A program made the position numbers and the translations under genes. Below, piece by piece: positions 35,501-47,900 of a stretch of 64,000 nucleotides of DNA. This stretch comes from Chloranthus sessilifolius. Taxonomy: Eukaryota > Streptophyta > Magnoliopsida > Chloranthales > Chloranthaceae. The notes below the pieces were generated by a model, which was not told the DNA's origin, did no database searches, and saw only the letters and a list, made by a program, of their open reading frames with translations. The stretch spans positions 142,535,725 through 142,599,724 of the forward strand of contig CM037588.1 in the NCBI GenBank assembly GCA_021018995.1, in the 5' to 3' direction. Position 1 is the stretch's first letter, and every line of letters starts with the position of its first letter.

Positions 35501-36745
35501 CCTTGAAAGCGTGATTTTGTGAATCTTATCGCACCGTGGCTCACTTCAAATTAAGTTTTCAGCAAACAATAAGAAATGATATGTAAGATAAGGTAAGCTA
35601 CGAATACGGATAACTAAGTTACGTTGTGAAGGCCAGCAAAATACAAATTAAGTTTCTACACGTGCCATGTCTTGCGTGCCGCAGAGATCTAACGTCTGCT
35701 GACCAGAGCGGGTCTTAAGGACAATATGATCTGACGGTGTCCCAAATGTAAGGGGACACGATTTAAATGCATGCAACCTCATCAAATTTGGATGGTGGTA
35801 TACGATATGATATGGAGGTTAGGTGGTTATCTACCGTGGACCTCGCGTGATAGGCTCGGCTGACCACTGCACAGTCGTATCTGAAAATTAGGTAAGATGT
35901 GAAAGTACGTTGTGTAGGCGTATGGAGCAATATTAAGTCTTAAGATATGCCACATAGGAAAAGTCGAAGCGATAATCAAAAGGAGATCGAACTTGATGCA
36001 TCATATTTATTTCATGTTATGTCAGGTCTTTTCATTTTATGTTACTTCTTTTCTTTTTATGCTATATTTTTCAGTTTTGTTATGATAGATATGAGATCTT
36101 AGATATTTTTGTAATCATTTATAGTTGTTTGATTTATTTCAAAATGTATCGCAACTCAAGCGATTGCACACGATCACTGAGTATTTTTATGGTAGATCGA
36201 TTGTGCAACTTTCTTGAGATTCGTGTTGAGTAAACTCACCCCTCCCCAAAACTAACGATTCGGTGAGAACTACGATTTTTCCATCAACGAGGATGGGGAT
36301 CTTGCTTTATTCTGATGCGGCTCAAGAGCGTGAAGACGTCGGCTACCATCTGGACGAGGGAATAGATCCGGCGGACTACTTTGAGCATTGAGAGATTCTT
36401 AGTCATAGTTTTATTATTTTCAGGGGAGATTTGTTATTAGATCCTTTTATTTTTCAGCACCAATTTTGGGTTTGCGTTGGGACTGTTTATTCTACGTAAA
36501 ACCTCTGCTTGCTTTCGATTATAGATGCATGGTTAGGATTTATCACTTAATTAACGTCATCTACGTTTTCCGCTGTTGTTTTCTTGAATAATTTATTTTT
36601 AAATGATGCTATTAAATGCCTTGATCCATATGCTAAATCAGTATAAGAATTATGTGTATGTCCGCTTATCGCCTTAACAAGCGTGCAGTGTCATAACACG
36701 GAATTCTAGGCCCTTGAGGTCGGGTAAGGATTCTGGGTCGTGACA
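32527..36745 (+). mobile_element. 4.2-kb solo LTR nested in the solo gypsy LTR
   Basis: 4,219 bp starting TGTTATGACCC and ending GGGTCGTGACA, flanked by a perfect 5-bp duplication ATCTT (32522-32526 and 36746-36750). No Gag or Pol. Near its 3' side it has the 'actcacccctccccaaaact' text and the 'gaagacgtcggctaccatct' type text that I associate with long LTRs of Del/Tekay-like elements; that family link is an inference. It contains a poly-T run (33640-33663) and GA-rich runs (34040-34125). Short open frames inside are not genes. Confidence 0.8.
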
Positions 36746-37034
36746 ATCTTCCTCTTAACTCTTCTCAACTACTCATCCAAAAGAAATAACTTTCCTTCCC
36801 CTCCTTTCCTTTATAATCTAGGTTTCTTATATTTCGGTGTAAAGCATATACACCCAACTAAGTGCATGTACTCACACATCCTACCAATTCCTTTGGTTCC
36901 ACTTAACTTCATCCCTTCCACATGTTCAACTAAGTCAACCGAGTGAACGTTGACCCGGTCAAACACTTGACCAGTTGGCCCCGCTTCCCGAGGTGCACTA
37001 TTTAAGTATGAAATTTTCGGGACGTTACAATACC

Positions 37035-37245
37035 TGTCAGATGTTGATTTCACGTGTAACACATCCCTAAAGCTGGACAAGAACCCTTCTCATAGTACAA
37101 CATGTTCCAGATGTGTGCCACGTGGAATCAACACTTTACTGTCTTATAGGTGGGCCATGATCTCTAGATGTGTTATGTAAAAGATTGGAACTAAAAACCC
37201 TCTCCATCATATGATTCAAAGCAATTAACATTGTTAATAGTAGAA
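37035..37245. repeat. Second F1 fold-back copy, right part
   Basis: Completes the copy begun at 30283. The inverted arm reads 'gtgccacgtggaatcaacac', 'gtgggccatgatctc', 'ctctccatcatatgattcaa' and 'aattaacattgttaatagta'. Confidence 0.65.
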
Positions 37246-37502
37246 CCATGGTATAAAAAATCAGCTAATACCGATACGTATCGGTTTCTCGGCAAACCGA
37301 TACGTATTGGCCCCGCGCAAACCAATACGTATCGGTACCTCAACTCGGTATTGGATATTATATTGACCGATACAGGCCCGTATTGTCTGATAGGTATCGG
37401 GTATCAGCCGATACCTCTATTTTTTTTTTAAAAAAAGGCCAATACATATCGGTATCGGCCGAGTCGTATCGGTCCTCCATGGATCGATCCCGATATTGGC
37501 GT
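37246..37502. repeat. GATACGTATC-rich repeat family, copy 1
   Basis: Starts GGTATAAAAAATCAGC and is built from imperfect 'ccgatacgtatcgg' and 'tatcggccga' units, many of them self-complementary. Related copies lie at 42485, 45240 (split) and 61297. Confidence 0.75.
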
Positions 37503-37507
37503 AAGTG

Positions 37508-37878
37508 ATGGTTCTATCGCTCACACTGTTGATTGCCTTAAATCAGATATCAGATGTTAGATGTAGTTTTTCGTCCTAATCTTGATCTAGCAATCACGGC
37601 TCACATATCAAACAATCAGATGTTGATTTCACATGGTACACATCCATGATCAGAGTGCACCATCGTACACCATGTACAATCACTTTGGGGATGTTCGCTA
37701 CATGTAATCAACTTCAGACTATTTGATAAGTGATCATGATCTTAAGGTCTAATGTTTTAAAAGATTAGACTATTTGATAAGTGATCATGATCTTAAGGTC
37801 TAATGTTTTAAAAGATTGGGACGAAAAATTATATTTATCATCTGATTCAAGATTGTCAATGGTGTGAGCGATGGAACC
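37508..37878. mobile_element. Complete F1 fold-back element
   Basis: Termini 'ggttctatcgctcacac' and 'gtgtgagcgatggaacc' are exact complements, with arms extending inward. An internal 52-bp tandem duplication ('agactatttgataagtgatc...') lies at about 37717-37820. Non-coding. Confidence 0.7.
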
Positions 37879-38154
37879 CGATTTCAAAAATTGGCGGCGT
37901 AAGAGTCTCTTTGGATTTGGGGGTTTTGTCGTGAAACACAGTAAAGTAGGCTGAGTATTCAACTTTAGTCCATTTAGTGATATTTGACCGTATTTTAGGA
38001 AGTGCGAGTGTAGTAAAGAGTAACTAACTTTACACTCCGCCTTACCAAGGTAAAATACGAACCCCACCTCCTCGTTTTTTGAGATAAAGTCAGGTAAAAT
38101 TGCGTTGCAACATTGCTCATTCCGGAGCAATGTTGTTTACATCCATCATATATC
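37879..38154. other. Spacer with no recognised feature
   Basis: Unique-looking sequence between fold-back repeats. The 121-codon minus-strand frame at 37765-38130 overlaps the F1 element and shows no domain, so I do not call it. Confidence 0.4.
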
Positions 38155-38614
38155 CTTTAGGGTATCCATACCTAAAATCATTGATTGTTTTTAATCGGAT
38201 GATAGAGTTTGTTTTCTGTCCCAATTTTTCCCATGATGGATTTTGAGATCATTGGCATACTATTAAATGGTCAAATTGTAATTCCAAATGGTCAAAATCA
38301 CGCGACACATATTCCAAGTGACCCAAAATTCATTGACTGCTTTGAATCGTACGGTGGAGATCACTTTTAGTCTTAATCTTTCACACGATGGATCTTGAGA
38401 TCATGGGCGTACCATCAAACGATTAACTTTTTGTTTCACATGACACATCATCAAAAAGTGAAATACAAAAATCATGTCGCACATATTCCAAGTGACCCGA
38501 AAACCATTGACTGCATTGAATTGCATGGTGGAGATCGCTTTTGTCCCAATCTTCCTCACAATGGATCTTGAGATCATGGGCGCACAATTGAACGATTAAA
38601 TTTTGATTCCACAT

Positions 38615-38616
<2 letters not shown>
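38155..38616 (+). repeat. Three head-to-tail F1 arms upstream of TRM5
   Basis: Arms begin near 38170, 38335 and 38510. The last two share 'acatattccaagtgaccc' and 'ttgactgc.ttgaat' at a period of about 177 bp, followed by 'atggatcttgagatcatggg'. The last arm runs into the (TA)n tract at 38617. The block lies roughly 360-820 bp upstream of the TRM5 start codon. Confidence 0.75.

Positions 38617-38686
<70 letters not shown>
38617..38686. repeat. (TA)n microsatellite
   Basis: About 35 TA units, about 290 bp upstream of the TRM5 start codon. Confidence 0.97.
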
Positions 38687-38687
<1 letters not shown>

Positions 38688-38837
38688 CTCGATCAAAATT
38701 TTGTGAGCACAATAGACGTTAATATAATGATGCACCAAATGATATTTAGAGGCCCTAAATGTCAGTTCATCAGAGACATGCTTGTTGTGTTCCTTAGATG
38801 CACTCATATAGTTCCTACACACGTACACACACACACA

Positions 38838-38845
38838 TATATAAG
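38838..38845 (+). promoter_or_regulatory. Candidate TATA box of TRM5
   Basis: TATATAAG lies about 130 bp upstream of the ATG at 38977, followed by a pyrimidine patch 'ctcccctcc...tctcatctctct' (38869-38890) that is common near plant transcription starts. The start site would fall near 38870. It follows a CA-rich run, so the call rests on sequence alone. Confidence 0.45.
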
Positions 38846-38976
38846 TATATGACCAACACAACATATTCTCCCCTCCAGTCTCATCTCTCTAATTTATCAA
38901 ACCCTCCAAACGGGCGAAACTCCATCCCAATCCCATCATCTAACGTAACGTACTGGTGCGCATTTTAGCACACTCC

Positions 38977-41900
38977 ATGGCCGCAAAATTCGTTCTCCGC
39001 CCTCCCGCATTCTCTATCTCCGTCTTCTCTCCAACTCACTTCCTTCAAAACCCCTCCCCCTCCCTATTTAAACCCTCTAATCTCCCCTTCTTCTCCACCG
39101 TTTCATCAACCCTAACCCTAGATTCAGATTTCACCTATGGCCCCTCTCTTCGCAAAGGCCAGAAGAGTCCATCGCAACCGGACGATCTCTTCCAGCATCA
39201 ATCGAAACCGTTCGTTGCAGACGAAGAGCCATATCAAGCAAACGCAGTCGACAAGGAAACCTTCACTCGAACCTTTGACATTGCCGCGATTCGTGTCCCT
39301 GCCGACCGCTGTTTCGCCCTAGAAAGCCGCCTGAGAGGCCACCTCTTGAACTGGCCTCGTGTTCGCAACATTGCTAGGGTTCCCGGAGACGAAATGGAGT
39401 TCGATTTCAAGAAGATTATGAGGGAGAGTTGTGAGGATGACAATGACGGCGAGAGATTTGATTCCCTGAGCCGGCGTGTTTATGGTAGAGCCGAAGGAGA
39501 TGGTGAGGTTTTGAGTCCGGTTTTGTATAGGGAAAAACTAATGAAGACGTTCAATTGCCGTGGTTATTTGAACTTTAGAAACCTTGCAAAGATTTCGCGG
39601 CCGAAGAAGAAGAAGAAGAAGGGGAATGGGGGAGAGGGATTTGAAGAAAGGGAGAGAACGAGGAAGAGTGATTTTGTCGTGGTTGAAGTTGTTGGAGAGA
39701 ATGGCGATGATGATGAGGATTTGAGTGGGTTGCTTGGAGATGATTTTAATGGGGGGCGATGGAGAGGTTCGACGAGGTTGTTGCTTTTGGATGAACGATA
39801 TGCGGGGATCAGGGTCGAAAAGCTTCCTGAGGCTGTCAAGGTGGCTGTTTTGACAATGTGTGATGCTTTGTGAGTTGCTTCTGATGTTTTTAATTCATAT
39901 ATGATTCTTCCTTTGGTTTTTTATTGATCATCTGTTTACTATTCTCCCGCGTGGATTGGCTAATTGCTTTTATTGTGTGTGTTTCCTACGCTCTCTGAAT
40001 TTTGAACATAATGATGGTATATGAAGTTTGAAACAAGGTGAGGCACACCGAGAATCCATGTAAAGGTTATGTTTGATTTTAAGAATTGAATGCAATCCGT
40101 ATTGAGAATTGGATGGCATTAGATGCATCAATATGTGCTCACTTTATCGTTTTTTCCTTTATAAAAAAAGGATTGCATTGATGTTGTACAATCCTGATGT
40201 AGTCTAAAATTTAATCTGGTGCAAAATTCAAGGAAGAAGACTTGAGAAAATGAGAAGAAGAAGAATTTGAAGACGAGACGAAAGAAATTGAAATATAAAA
40301 TTCATTCTTGAAAAATTGCCGATCGGACAGTCACAAAATAATCAACTTTATTACTGTTACTTTTATGTTTGATCTATTTTCAAGTACCAAATGACTTCAA
40401 ATTGATGTAAAATTGGTCTTATTTGAAAGCTTATGAAAGTCCTATTCCAAAGTGGCAAAAACACTTCGGTCACATAATGGTCAACTTTCATTCCCGTCAC
40501 TTTTATATTTGCTCTATTTTCAAGTACCAAATGACTTCAAATTGATATAAAATTGGTCTTATTTGAAAGCTTATCAAAGATCCTTTATAAAGTGCAGAAA
40601 ACATTCAAGTATATTGAAGAAGTCATGATAAAGTGAGTTTTTTGGGATATTATCAGCTTCATAAACCTATGGGTGATTTGGAATGAACGAAATAATGGAA
40701 TCTTCAGAAGGATCAGAAGGCCTGTCAGCTTGATTATGAAATCTGTTAGGGGCCGATCAATCAGTTGATCTGGTTGGCTCCTAATGAGAGAGATAGGGGG
40801 GGAAGGGATTACCTCATTGATTGGGATGACCTCTACAATTGACCTTTTTTCACTTCCGCTGGTTGAGGTTCCTCTGGCTATGTTTTTGGGCAGTCTTGTT
40901 GAGTCAGGGATATTTTGAGTGATTGGGCTTTTTTTATTGTTTCTTGGGTGCCAGTATTCCAGCTCCTCGTTGGCTCCTAGTTCTTTTTTTTTTTCCCTTT
41001 TGTATTTTCTTTTTTCTTTCTAGACTTCTAGTTAAATTATAATTTGTTTCTATTATTATTTTATTTTGATCAATAAGAGTTGTTTGTTATTAGAAATAAG
41101 TTTATTTTCTTGTTACTTAAGACTTATTTTATTGTTTTAGGAAAGTTATTAGAATTAGGATTTTTTTAATTTTTTATTAGAATTAAGAATTACAGTTAGA
41201 TTACGATTTATAATTTTATGCATTTAAAAATCATATTTAAAGGGCAATAGTGATGAAATTTAATTTAAAGTTGAATGAATTATTTTATTTGGAGCTTTTG
41301 AAACCCCTACTAGCTGTGATCATTATTAGGTGTTCCAGAGGGTTCATTGGCAGAGGAAATTTGGTGGGGTGGCACTTTATTCCATTTGGAAGACTAATTT
41401 CAGCCTTCCGAGTTCCGACATATTTTGCTAGTTATGTGTCAAAACTAATATTAAGTTGTTTTTTAGATGCTAGTTGTCATCATCTTCAATTCCTTGTCTC
41501 ATTTATATGGTGGGTCGTCTTTGCGAGTTTTATTTCTCCACTCAATTTGTTCAGGGCGAAAGTGTCTGTTACTCCACATTCCTTCATTCGTTTCTCAATA
41601 CTTCTTTCCAAAGCTGACTCGTCTTCTCCTCCGTCGTAGTACTTCTTTGTTTCAATCCTTCCTACGTGGGCTATATTAGTATTAGGTTTCCAAAGTCGAT
41701 TCCTCTTTTCCTCCATTCTCAAGTGGCATTCTTTAATTTTTTATTTTATTTGGATAACTCCTAAACTTTCTCTTGTCCTCATTTCTAATTTTACTCTTTT
41801 TTATGAATAAATTAGTGAGATTGCTAGCTTGCTTGACTATTGAGAAGGTACTGCTGTTTTTATTACTATATTATTTAATATTGTTGGCGTAATATATTCT

Positions 41901-44900
41901 ACTGCCCTCTAAATATTGCTTGGGAGGAAAAAACTCATTTAGGACACCAACTGGAAATTACACATGTAGACTGAACAAGTATTTATTTATTAAAATTCAT
42001 TAAATACAAGGTAATCATTTTCAATTTCTTGATATCAACATCAACATGTTGCTACTGGTATTAATGTTGAACTCACTTGAGCATATAGGATGGGGTCCCA
42101 GTTTTTGTAGCACCCTGCAATGGAGATGAGCCTTAGGAACTGACACAAGTGTGGTTCCTTAGCCAATATAACTACTCGATACCACATAACAATAAGCTAT
42201 ACAATGATTGTGGGACTACATGGTGGACACTACCTTTTGACAATTATCAAATATTATTAACAATCATTAATAAAAGCGAAGATGATTAAACAAAAGAAAA
42301 CCAAAGGATTATATACACAGATGAGTTCGCAAAGCATAAAAAATCTCATGGTGCAGAATCAACCATAGTGTTACCTTCACTCAACACTTGAGAAGAAATG
42401 GTAATGTCATGTTCATTTTGTAGATATAACTATTATGGGTGTGTCTATAGAAACATATGGGGTGCAATGCATATAGTCATTGTAACAAGTGGTATAAATT
42501 CAAAACTCGGCCAATACCGATACACATCGGTTTCATCGAGAATCGATACCGATACCAACCCGATATAAGTATCAGGGCGATATCAGTATCAGTTTCGGTA
42601 TTGGACCGATACCGGTCAATATCGGCCGAGACTGGCTCGGTATCGGCCTTTACTACATCGGTATTGGCCAATACTGATTGATACAACTCTTTTTTTAATA
42701 TTTTTTTCCAAGAATAATTTATCTACCGATACGGTTTCGGTGATACCGTATCTGTATCGGCCAATAAGTATCGGTCCAAGATGGACCGATACCCATTATC
42801 TATACCGATACTGATACCTTGAATCCTAATAATTGAAGGGTGTGAGGGTAATCATAATCTCTCCTATCTGTCTCTTCTCCTTCCTCTACCTTCTCTTTTC
42901 TTCTAAGCTTAATCCTCACTAACCTTAGTCATAATTAATTCAACTTGGGATCAGAGCTGGTTATCTCAAACCCTGTGGTAGTTCAGGTTTGACACTTAGA
43001 AGTTAGAACATTCCTTTTAGTGTCAGAGGTCTTTGTACTACAGGGGAAGAGGGCCATAAATTACTTCAGTCTTTTATTGATGTTTCTATGGATAGTTTTA
43101 CCTCAAAGATATTTTTTGCAGTTATTTACAATTTTTTGACTCACCTGTAGGAGTGCTTTGATTTGATTGGATATTTTAGAATGTCGCTCTAGATTGATCT
43201 GGATGCTCGGGTCCGAACTTGGTTTATCTTTTACTTGTGATGGAGGGTTGTCCATAGAGTTGTGTTTACTATAAGTGATGCTTTTCAAAGAGAGTGTTTC
43301 TTCTATTGTCATTCTTGATTATCTTGATCTCTTTTAGTAGCCAGATTAGTCAAAATGGCATGAGCCAGTAGAGTGGAAGAATTCACAGAGGCAGTTAATA
43401 ACTTCAAATTTTTTAGGATTATCTTTACTATATGATTAGAGGTCTTTACTGTTAGGCAGTATTCTGTACTGGGTTTCTGGGGCAATGTTTTCTCTGCATA
43501 AGGTCTTTGATATGCGTCGGTCATGGTATTCTTCTCTCATATTCTATCAAAATTGTCATTTTCCTCATTTTTTGGTTGCAAAATTTCATATATATGACCT
43601 AGTCTAATGTCATAAACAACTGTTCACTCTTTTTGCAGGCTTTGCTGACGGATGATATCAGGCAAAGTAGGACATCGATACATGAACTTGTGCAATGCAA
43701 GCTGACTTTGTTTTATAATTATTGGCAGATGAATGAGGTATTTGACATCTTTGTTTACATTTTAAACAATGATAATGTTTATCTATTTTATATTGTTCTT
43801 ATTGCTTATTTTCTTGACTGGTTTAATAATTTTTCATTTTAATGTTTATTGTTGGGTAGTAATTTACAACCTTCGATAGCAGACCCTCATGCTTTGTAAG
43901 TTCATAGGTTAGGGTAAAACTGGAAACTGATGACCACTTCATATGAAGTAAACATGACATGAGATTCAGACTAGCAGGATAACTTTTGAAATATTTGGAC
44001 AGTTATTATAGCAGACAATCCTACAAATTGACCTTCTCGTGACTTACTATGACATTTGTTTGAATCAGGTGTGCTAGTCGTAATGTCATATTGTCAGATC
44101 GAGGCATCAAGAATCTCGTGATGTCAAAGGGAGAATAAATATGGCAAGCCCTACTTATTTTAGGTCTAGCTTTGGTCTAGGTTGTCTGATACACACCTCT
44201 TTTTACCTTGATAGATACTGGACAGTGAATGGAAACAATAAGGAATCCATTCAAGCTTTTCTTCTTTTTTGCTCATATCGTGCGAACAAAAAATAAAAAA
44301 ATACTGGCGATGTTGAGTATCAAAGCCGAATATCTATTGATGGACATGGCTATTGAAGATATTGCATTGCAAAAAATTTATTATGAGATATCTCGGTTTA
44401 ATTAGGTGATGATATTACAATACCTATAAAAAACAAGCTGATGATATCATGATGATTAAAGTTCACGACTCGCTATTTATCAAACGATTCGAAACAGAAA
44501 AATCTATTGATCTTTGGCAATCCGGTATTTTAGTTCACAGCTAGACGTGTAGAATCAGCTCTCTTCATCGAGAAAAAAGTGTTCTTGTGAAGAAACCTTG
44601 TCATGTTTATTCCAACGAAAAAATGGTAAATACTCTGAATAATTGGTTCTTCGAAGGCCATCAAACGTATTTTTGTACGACTATCCATTGCACCATATCC
44701 TGGTTTCCGTTTGTGTAAGTTATATAAAGTTAGTTCTTTTACGTAGTAAAATGGGTACCAAATATTATTTATTGACAATCAAATATATATTGGCCTTATT
44801 CAAATAAATATATAAAGTTAGTTATTAAACGTAGTAAAATGGGTACAGATTATTTATTGACAATCAAATATATATATTGGCCTTATTCATATAAATTTGA

Positions 44901-47900
44901 TGACTGCTATCTATATATATACACTATAATACAACTATAATACATATAAATTAAGGTTATCAATTTAAAAAAAATAAAAAATTATTGGCTTTGAGAAATT
45001 GACTGGGAATAATCCTCCAAGTCTTCCCCTTAATTCTTCTACAAAGTATCCTATCAAAATGATGAGGAATGAACCCTGGCTACTACTATTCTTTTAGTGT
45101 ACAGTAGTTGAAATCTTGAGCTGTTGAAATGTCTTTTTTGTGAGATATAACCATGGATGATTATTTGGTCTTTTTTGTAAGATACAATCATGCACCATGA
45201 TTTGACTCCCTTCCTACCAGTAAAAAAATAATTGAATCTCTTCCATGGGTCAAAATCTCGGACGATACTGATACGTATCGTCCGATATGTGCTGGTATCG
45301 CTGGCCAGTGGTACAAGATACATTGGTATGTATCGGCGATACATTGGGTATGCATTTGGGATACATACCCAATACATGTGATTTTTTCCATTGTATCATT
45401 GATACATTGAATGTATTGGCGATAACGATACGTATCAATTCGGTATTGTTGACTCAGAATTTTTGGAATCAGGAAGTTTTTCTTCTTCTACTTAGTCTAA
45501 AAAATTGGATAGAATTAATTAATGGAAGAAATTAAGAAAGGGAGCTCTACTTATAGTTTTTCTTTTTAACAAATCTATTCTAACTAGGACTTAAAGTCCT
45601 ACGTTATGTCAAAGAGTATGACCCATGCAGTCCCACTCTAATTAGGACTTAAAGTCTTAAGTTACTTAGGCACGTACCTGCCTAGGTAGCTTACCTAAGC
45701 ACATACCTGCCTAGGTAGCTATTCTTGCCTAGGTAGCATACTTGACTCGGTAGCTTATTTAGGCACATACCTGCCTAGGTAGTTATTCCTACCTAAGCAC
45801 ATACTTGCCTAGGTAGCTTATCTAGGCACACACCTGGCTCGGTAGCTTACCTAGCACATACTTGCTTCGGTAGCTTATCTTGGCACATACCTGCCTAGGT
45901 AGCTTATCTTGGCACATACCTACCTCGGTAGCTTACCTAAGCACATACTCACCTCAGTAGCTTATCTAGGCACATCCCTGCCTAGGTAGCTTACCTAGGC
46001 ATATATTTGCCTAGGGAGTTACACTTGCCTAGGAAGCATACTTGCCTCGGTAGCTTTTCTAGGCACATACTTGCCTAGGTAGCTTACCTAGACACATACC
46101 TGCCTAGGTAGTTATGCCTGCCTAAGTACTTATGAATAATCACTGGTGTAGGCCAAAAATTTGAAAAAAAAACCGTTTCTCAATCCGTGTGAAAGCTAGG
46201 ACCTATGCAGCCCTCACAACCCTTGATTTGTGAAATTCTTACGGAAATCGTAAGATTATAACTTCCTATAACCGCTACCATAAATCTATAAATAGCAGAT
46301 CCGTTCTCATTGCTAGGGCTGGAAAAATTCTTACACGAGAGCTCTGCTGAAAACGTCTCCGACTTTGATACTGTTGCAAGAGACCTTAAGGTATCTCGGA
46401 GATTCTCTTTGTTACCTAAGTATGATTTACCTTATGATTTATCCTAAGGTAAATCATACTTAGGTAAGGGTCGTAGCTCTTATCCATCCAAACTTATTTC
46501 CTTATGATAAGAGCTACGACTCTTACCTAAAGGTAATACGCTTAGGATAAGAGTTACGACTCTTACCTAAATATGATTTATCGTTGCAATTTGGGATTAC
46601 GCGTTACGACACGTACCCAATTTCTTGTTTACTTAGAGATATTTAAGCTATGTAGGTATAACCCCTCGCATAACTCTCGGCACCCTCGGATTGCAACTAC
46701 AAATTCGATACGCGTGGGGGTTACAACTACGAATTCAAAGAACGATTCCGGATTGCAACACCTGAAACATTTATCTACAATGATTTACAACCATCGGCTC
46801 TACCGAATTTGAATCGAGTGCCAAAATTAGAGTTTCCCTTGTGGTTCAGTCTATCACCCCCTCAAATGTAGGGTTTGCTTCTCAACCTCGGGATAAAAAA
46901 TTCTTTTACGGTGGATTCTTTGACTTTTGGTCAAACAATCATAATACAAGATTATAACGAGATCCAACGGTGGATTTATCGCATATTGACCAGATCTTGT
47001 ATTTTGGTCAGATCTGATAGTGGACTCATTGACTTTTGGTCAAATGATCATAATACGAGATCATAATGAGATCCAACGGTGGATTTATTACATATTGACC
47101 AGTTCTTGTGATTTTTGGTCAAATCTAATGGTGGATTCGTAACGAGATCCAACGGTAAATTTATTACATATTACGAGATCTTATGGTGTTAGTCAAATCC
47201 AACGAATTTGTTGACTTTTGGTCAAACGATCATAACGAGCTTCAATGGTGGATTTATTACATATTGATCAGATCTTGTGATTTTGTTCAAATCTAACGGT
47301 GGATTCGTTGACTTTTATAATACGAGATCGTAATGAGATCCAATGGTGGATTTATTACATGTTGACTAGATCTTATAGTTTTGATCAAATCTAACGGTGG
47401 ATTCTTTGACTTTTGATTAAACGATCATAATACGAGATCATAACGAGATCCAATGATGGATTTATTGCATATTGATCAGATCTAACCGTGGACTCGTTGA
47501 CTTTTGGTCAAATGATCATAATACGAGATCATAACAAGATCCAACGGTGTATTTATCGCATATTGATCAAATCTTGTGATTTTGGTTAGACCTAACGGTG
47601 GACTCATTGACTTTTGGTCAAATTATCATATTATAAGATTGTAACAAGATTCAACGGTAAATTTACCATATATTGACTAAATCTTATGACATTGGTCAAA
47701 TCCAACGGTAAGATCATTACAAAACAAGTCTAGGATTGCCAAATTCTAAGGAATTCCGTGATATCTAACTCATGATCAGATATTCTATCACTAACAGTGA
47801 TAACTTCTGATAACCAGTTACTAGGAAAATGAATTTTGTATTCGAATTTATCTTTGAGACCAAAGAACAAGAATTCGTTTTAAGGTTCGTCCGTGAGGTT

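Larger units (their letters stand above)
30453..37029 (-). mobile_element. Solo gypsy LTR, related to the 17207 element, carrying a nested insertion
   Basis: Begins TGTGACAACCC and ends GACGTTACA on the + strand, flanked by a perfect 5-bp duplication ATACC (30448-30452 and 37030-37034). Without the nested 32527-36745 insert it is about 2.35 kb. It shares landmarks with the LTRs at 17207 and 26625 in the same order: 'caccccgaaacccgtgccat', 'gtgagctacatcctagctca', 'gagcaatatagcatcgagcc' and 'catccctgggatgt'. There is no internal coding region, as expected after LTR-LTR recombination. Confidence 0.9.
39841..43638 (+). other. TRM5 intron 1 (3.8 kb)
   Basis: Donor AAG|GTGGCT is weak, and an open frame continues 30 codons past it. 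Exon 2 begins after TTTTTGCAG, and joining here gives the expected 'PEAVK-ALLTDD' in phase 0. The intron holds a 140-bp-period tandem duplication (40331-40600), a LINE tail (40640-41090) and a GATACGTATC-family repeat (42485-42826). The rest, including a 129-codon frame at 41250-41639, shows no gene. Confidence 0.8.

Noticed and set aside
37765-38130. 121-codon minus-strand open frame upstream of TRM5
   Set aside because: It starts in unique spacer and runs into an F1 fold-back element including its tandem duplication. No domain is recognisable.
39841-39873. Extension of TRM5 exon 1 to the TGA at 39871
   Set aside because: It would end the protein before the catalytic domain. Splicing after AAG at 39840 gives the family-like 'PEAVK-ALL' junction in phase.
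41250-41639. 129-codon open frame in TRM5 intron 1
   Set aside because: Hydrophobic, with no domain or credible promoter, and it lies in an AT-rich intron next to a LINE tail. It is most likely a chance frame.
42830-42995. 'cttgggatcagagctggt' resembling a copia primer-binding site
   Set aside because: There is no LTR end immediately before it and no copia coding text after it. A single tRNA-like match is not enough to call an element.
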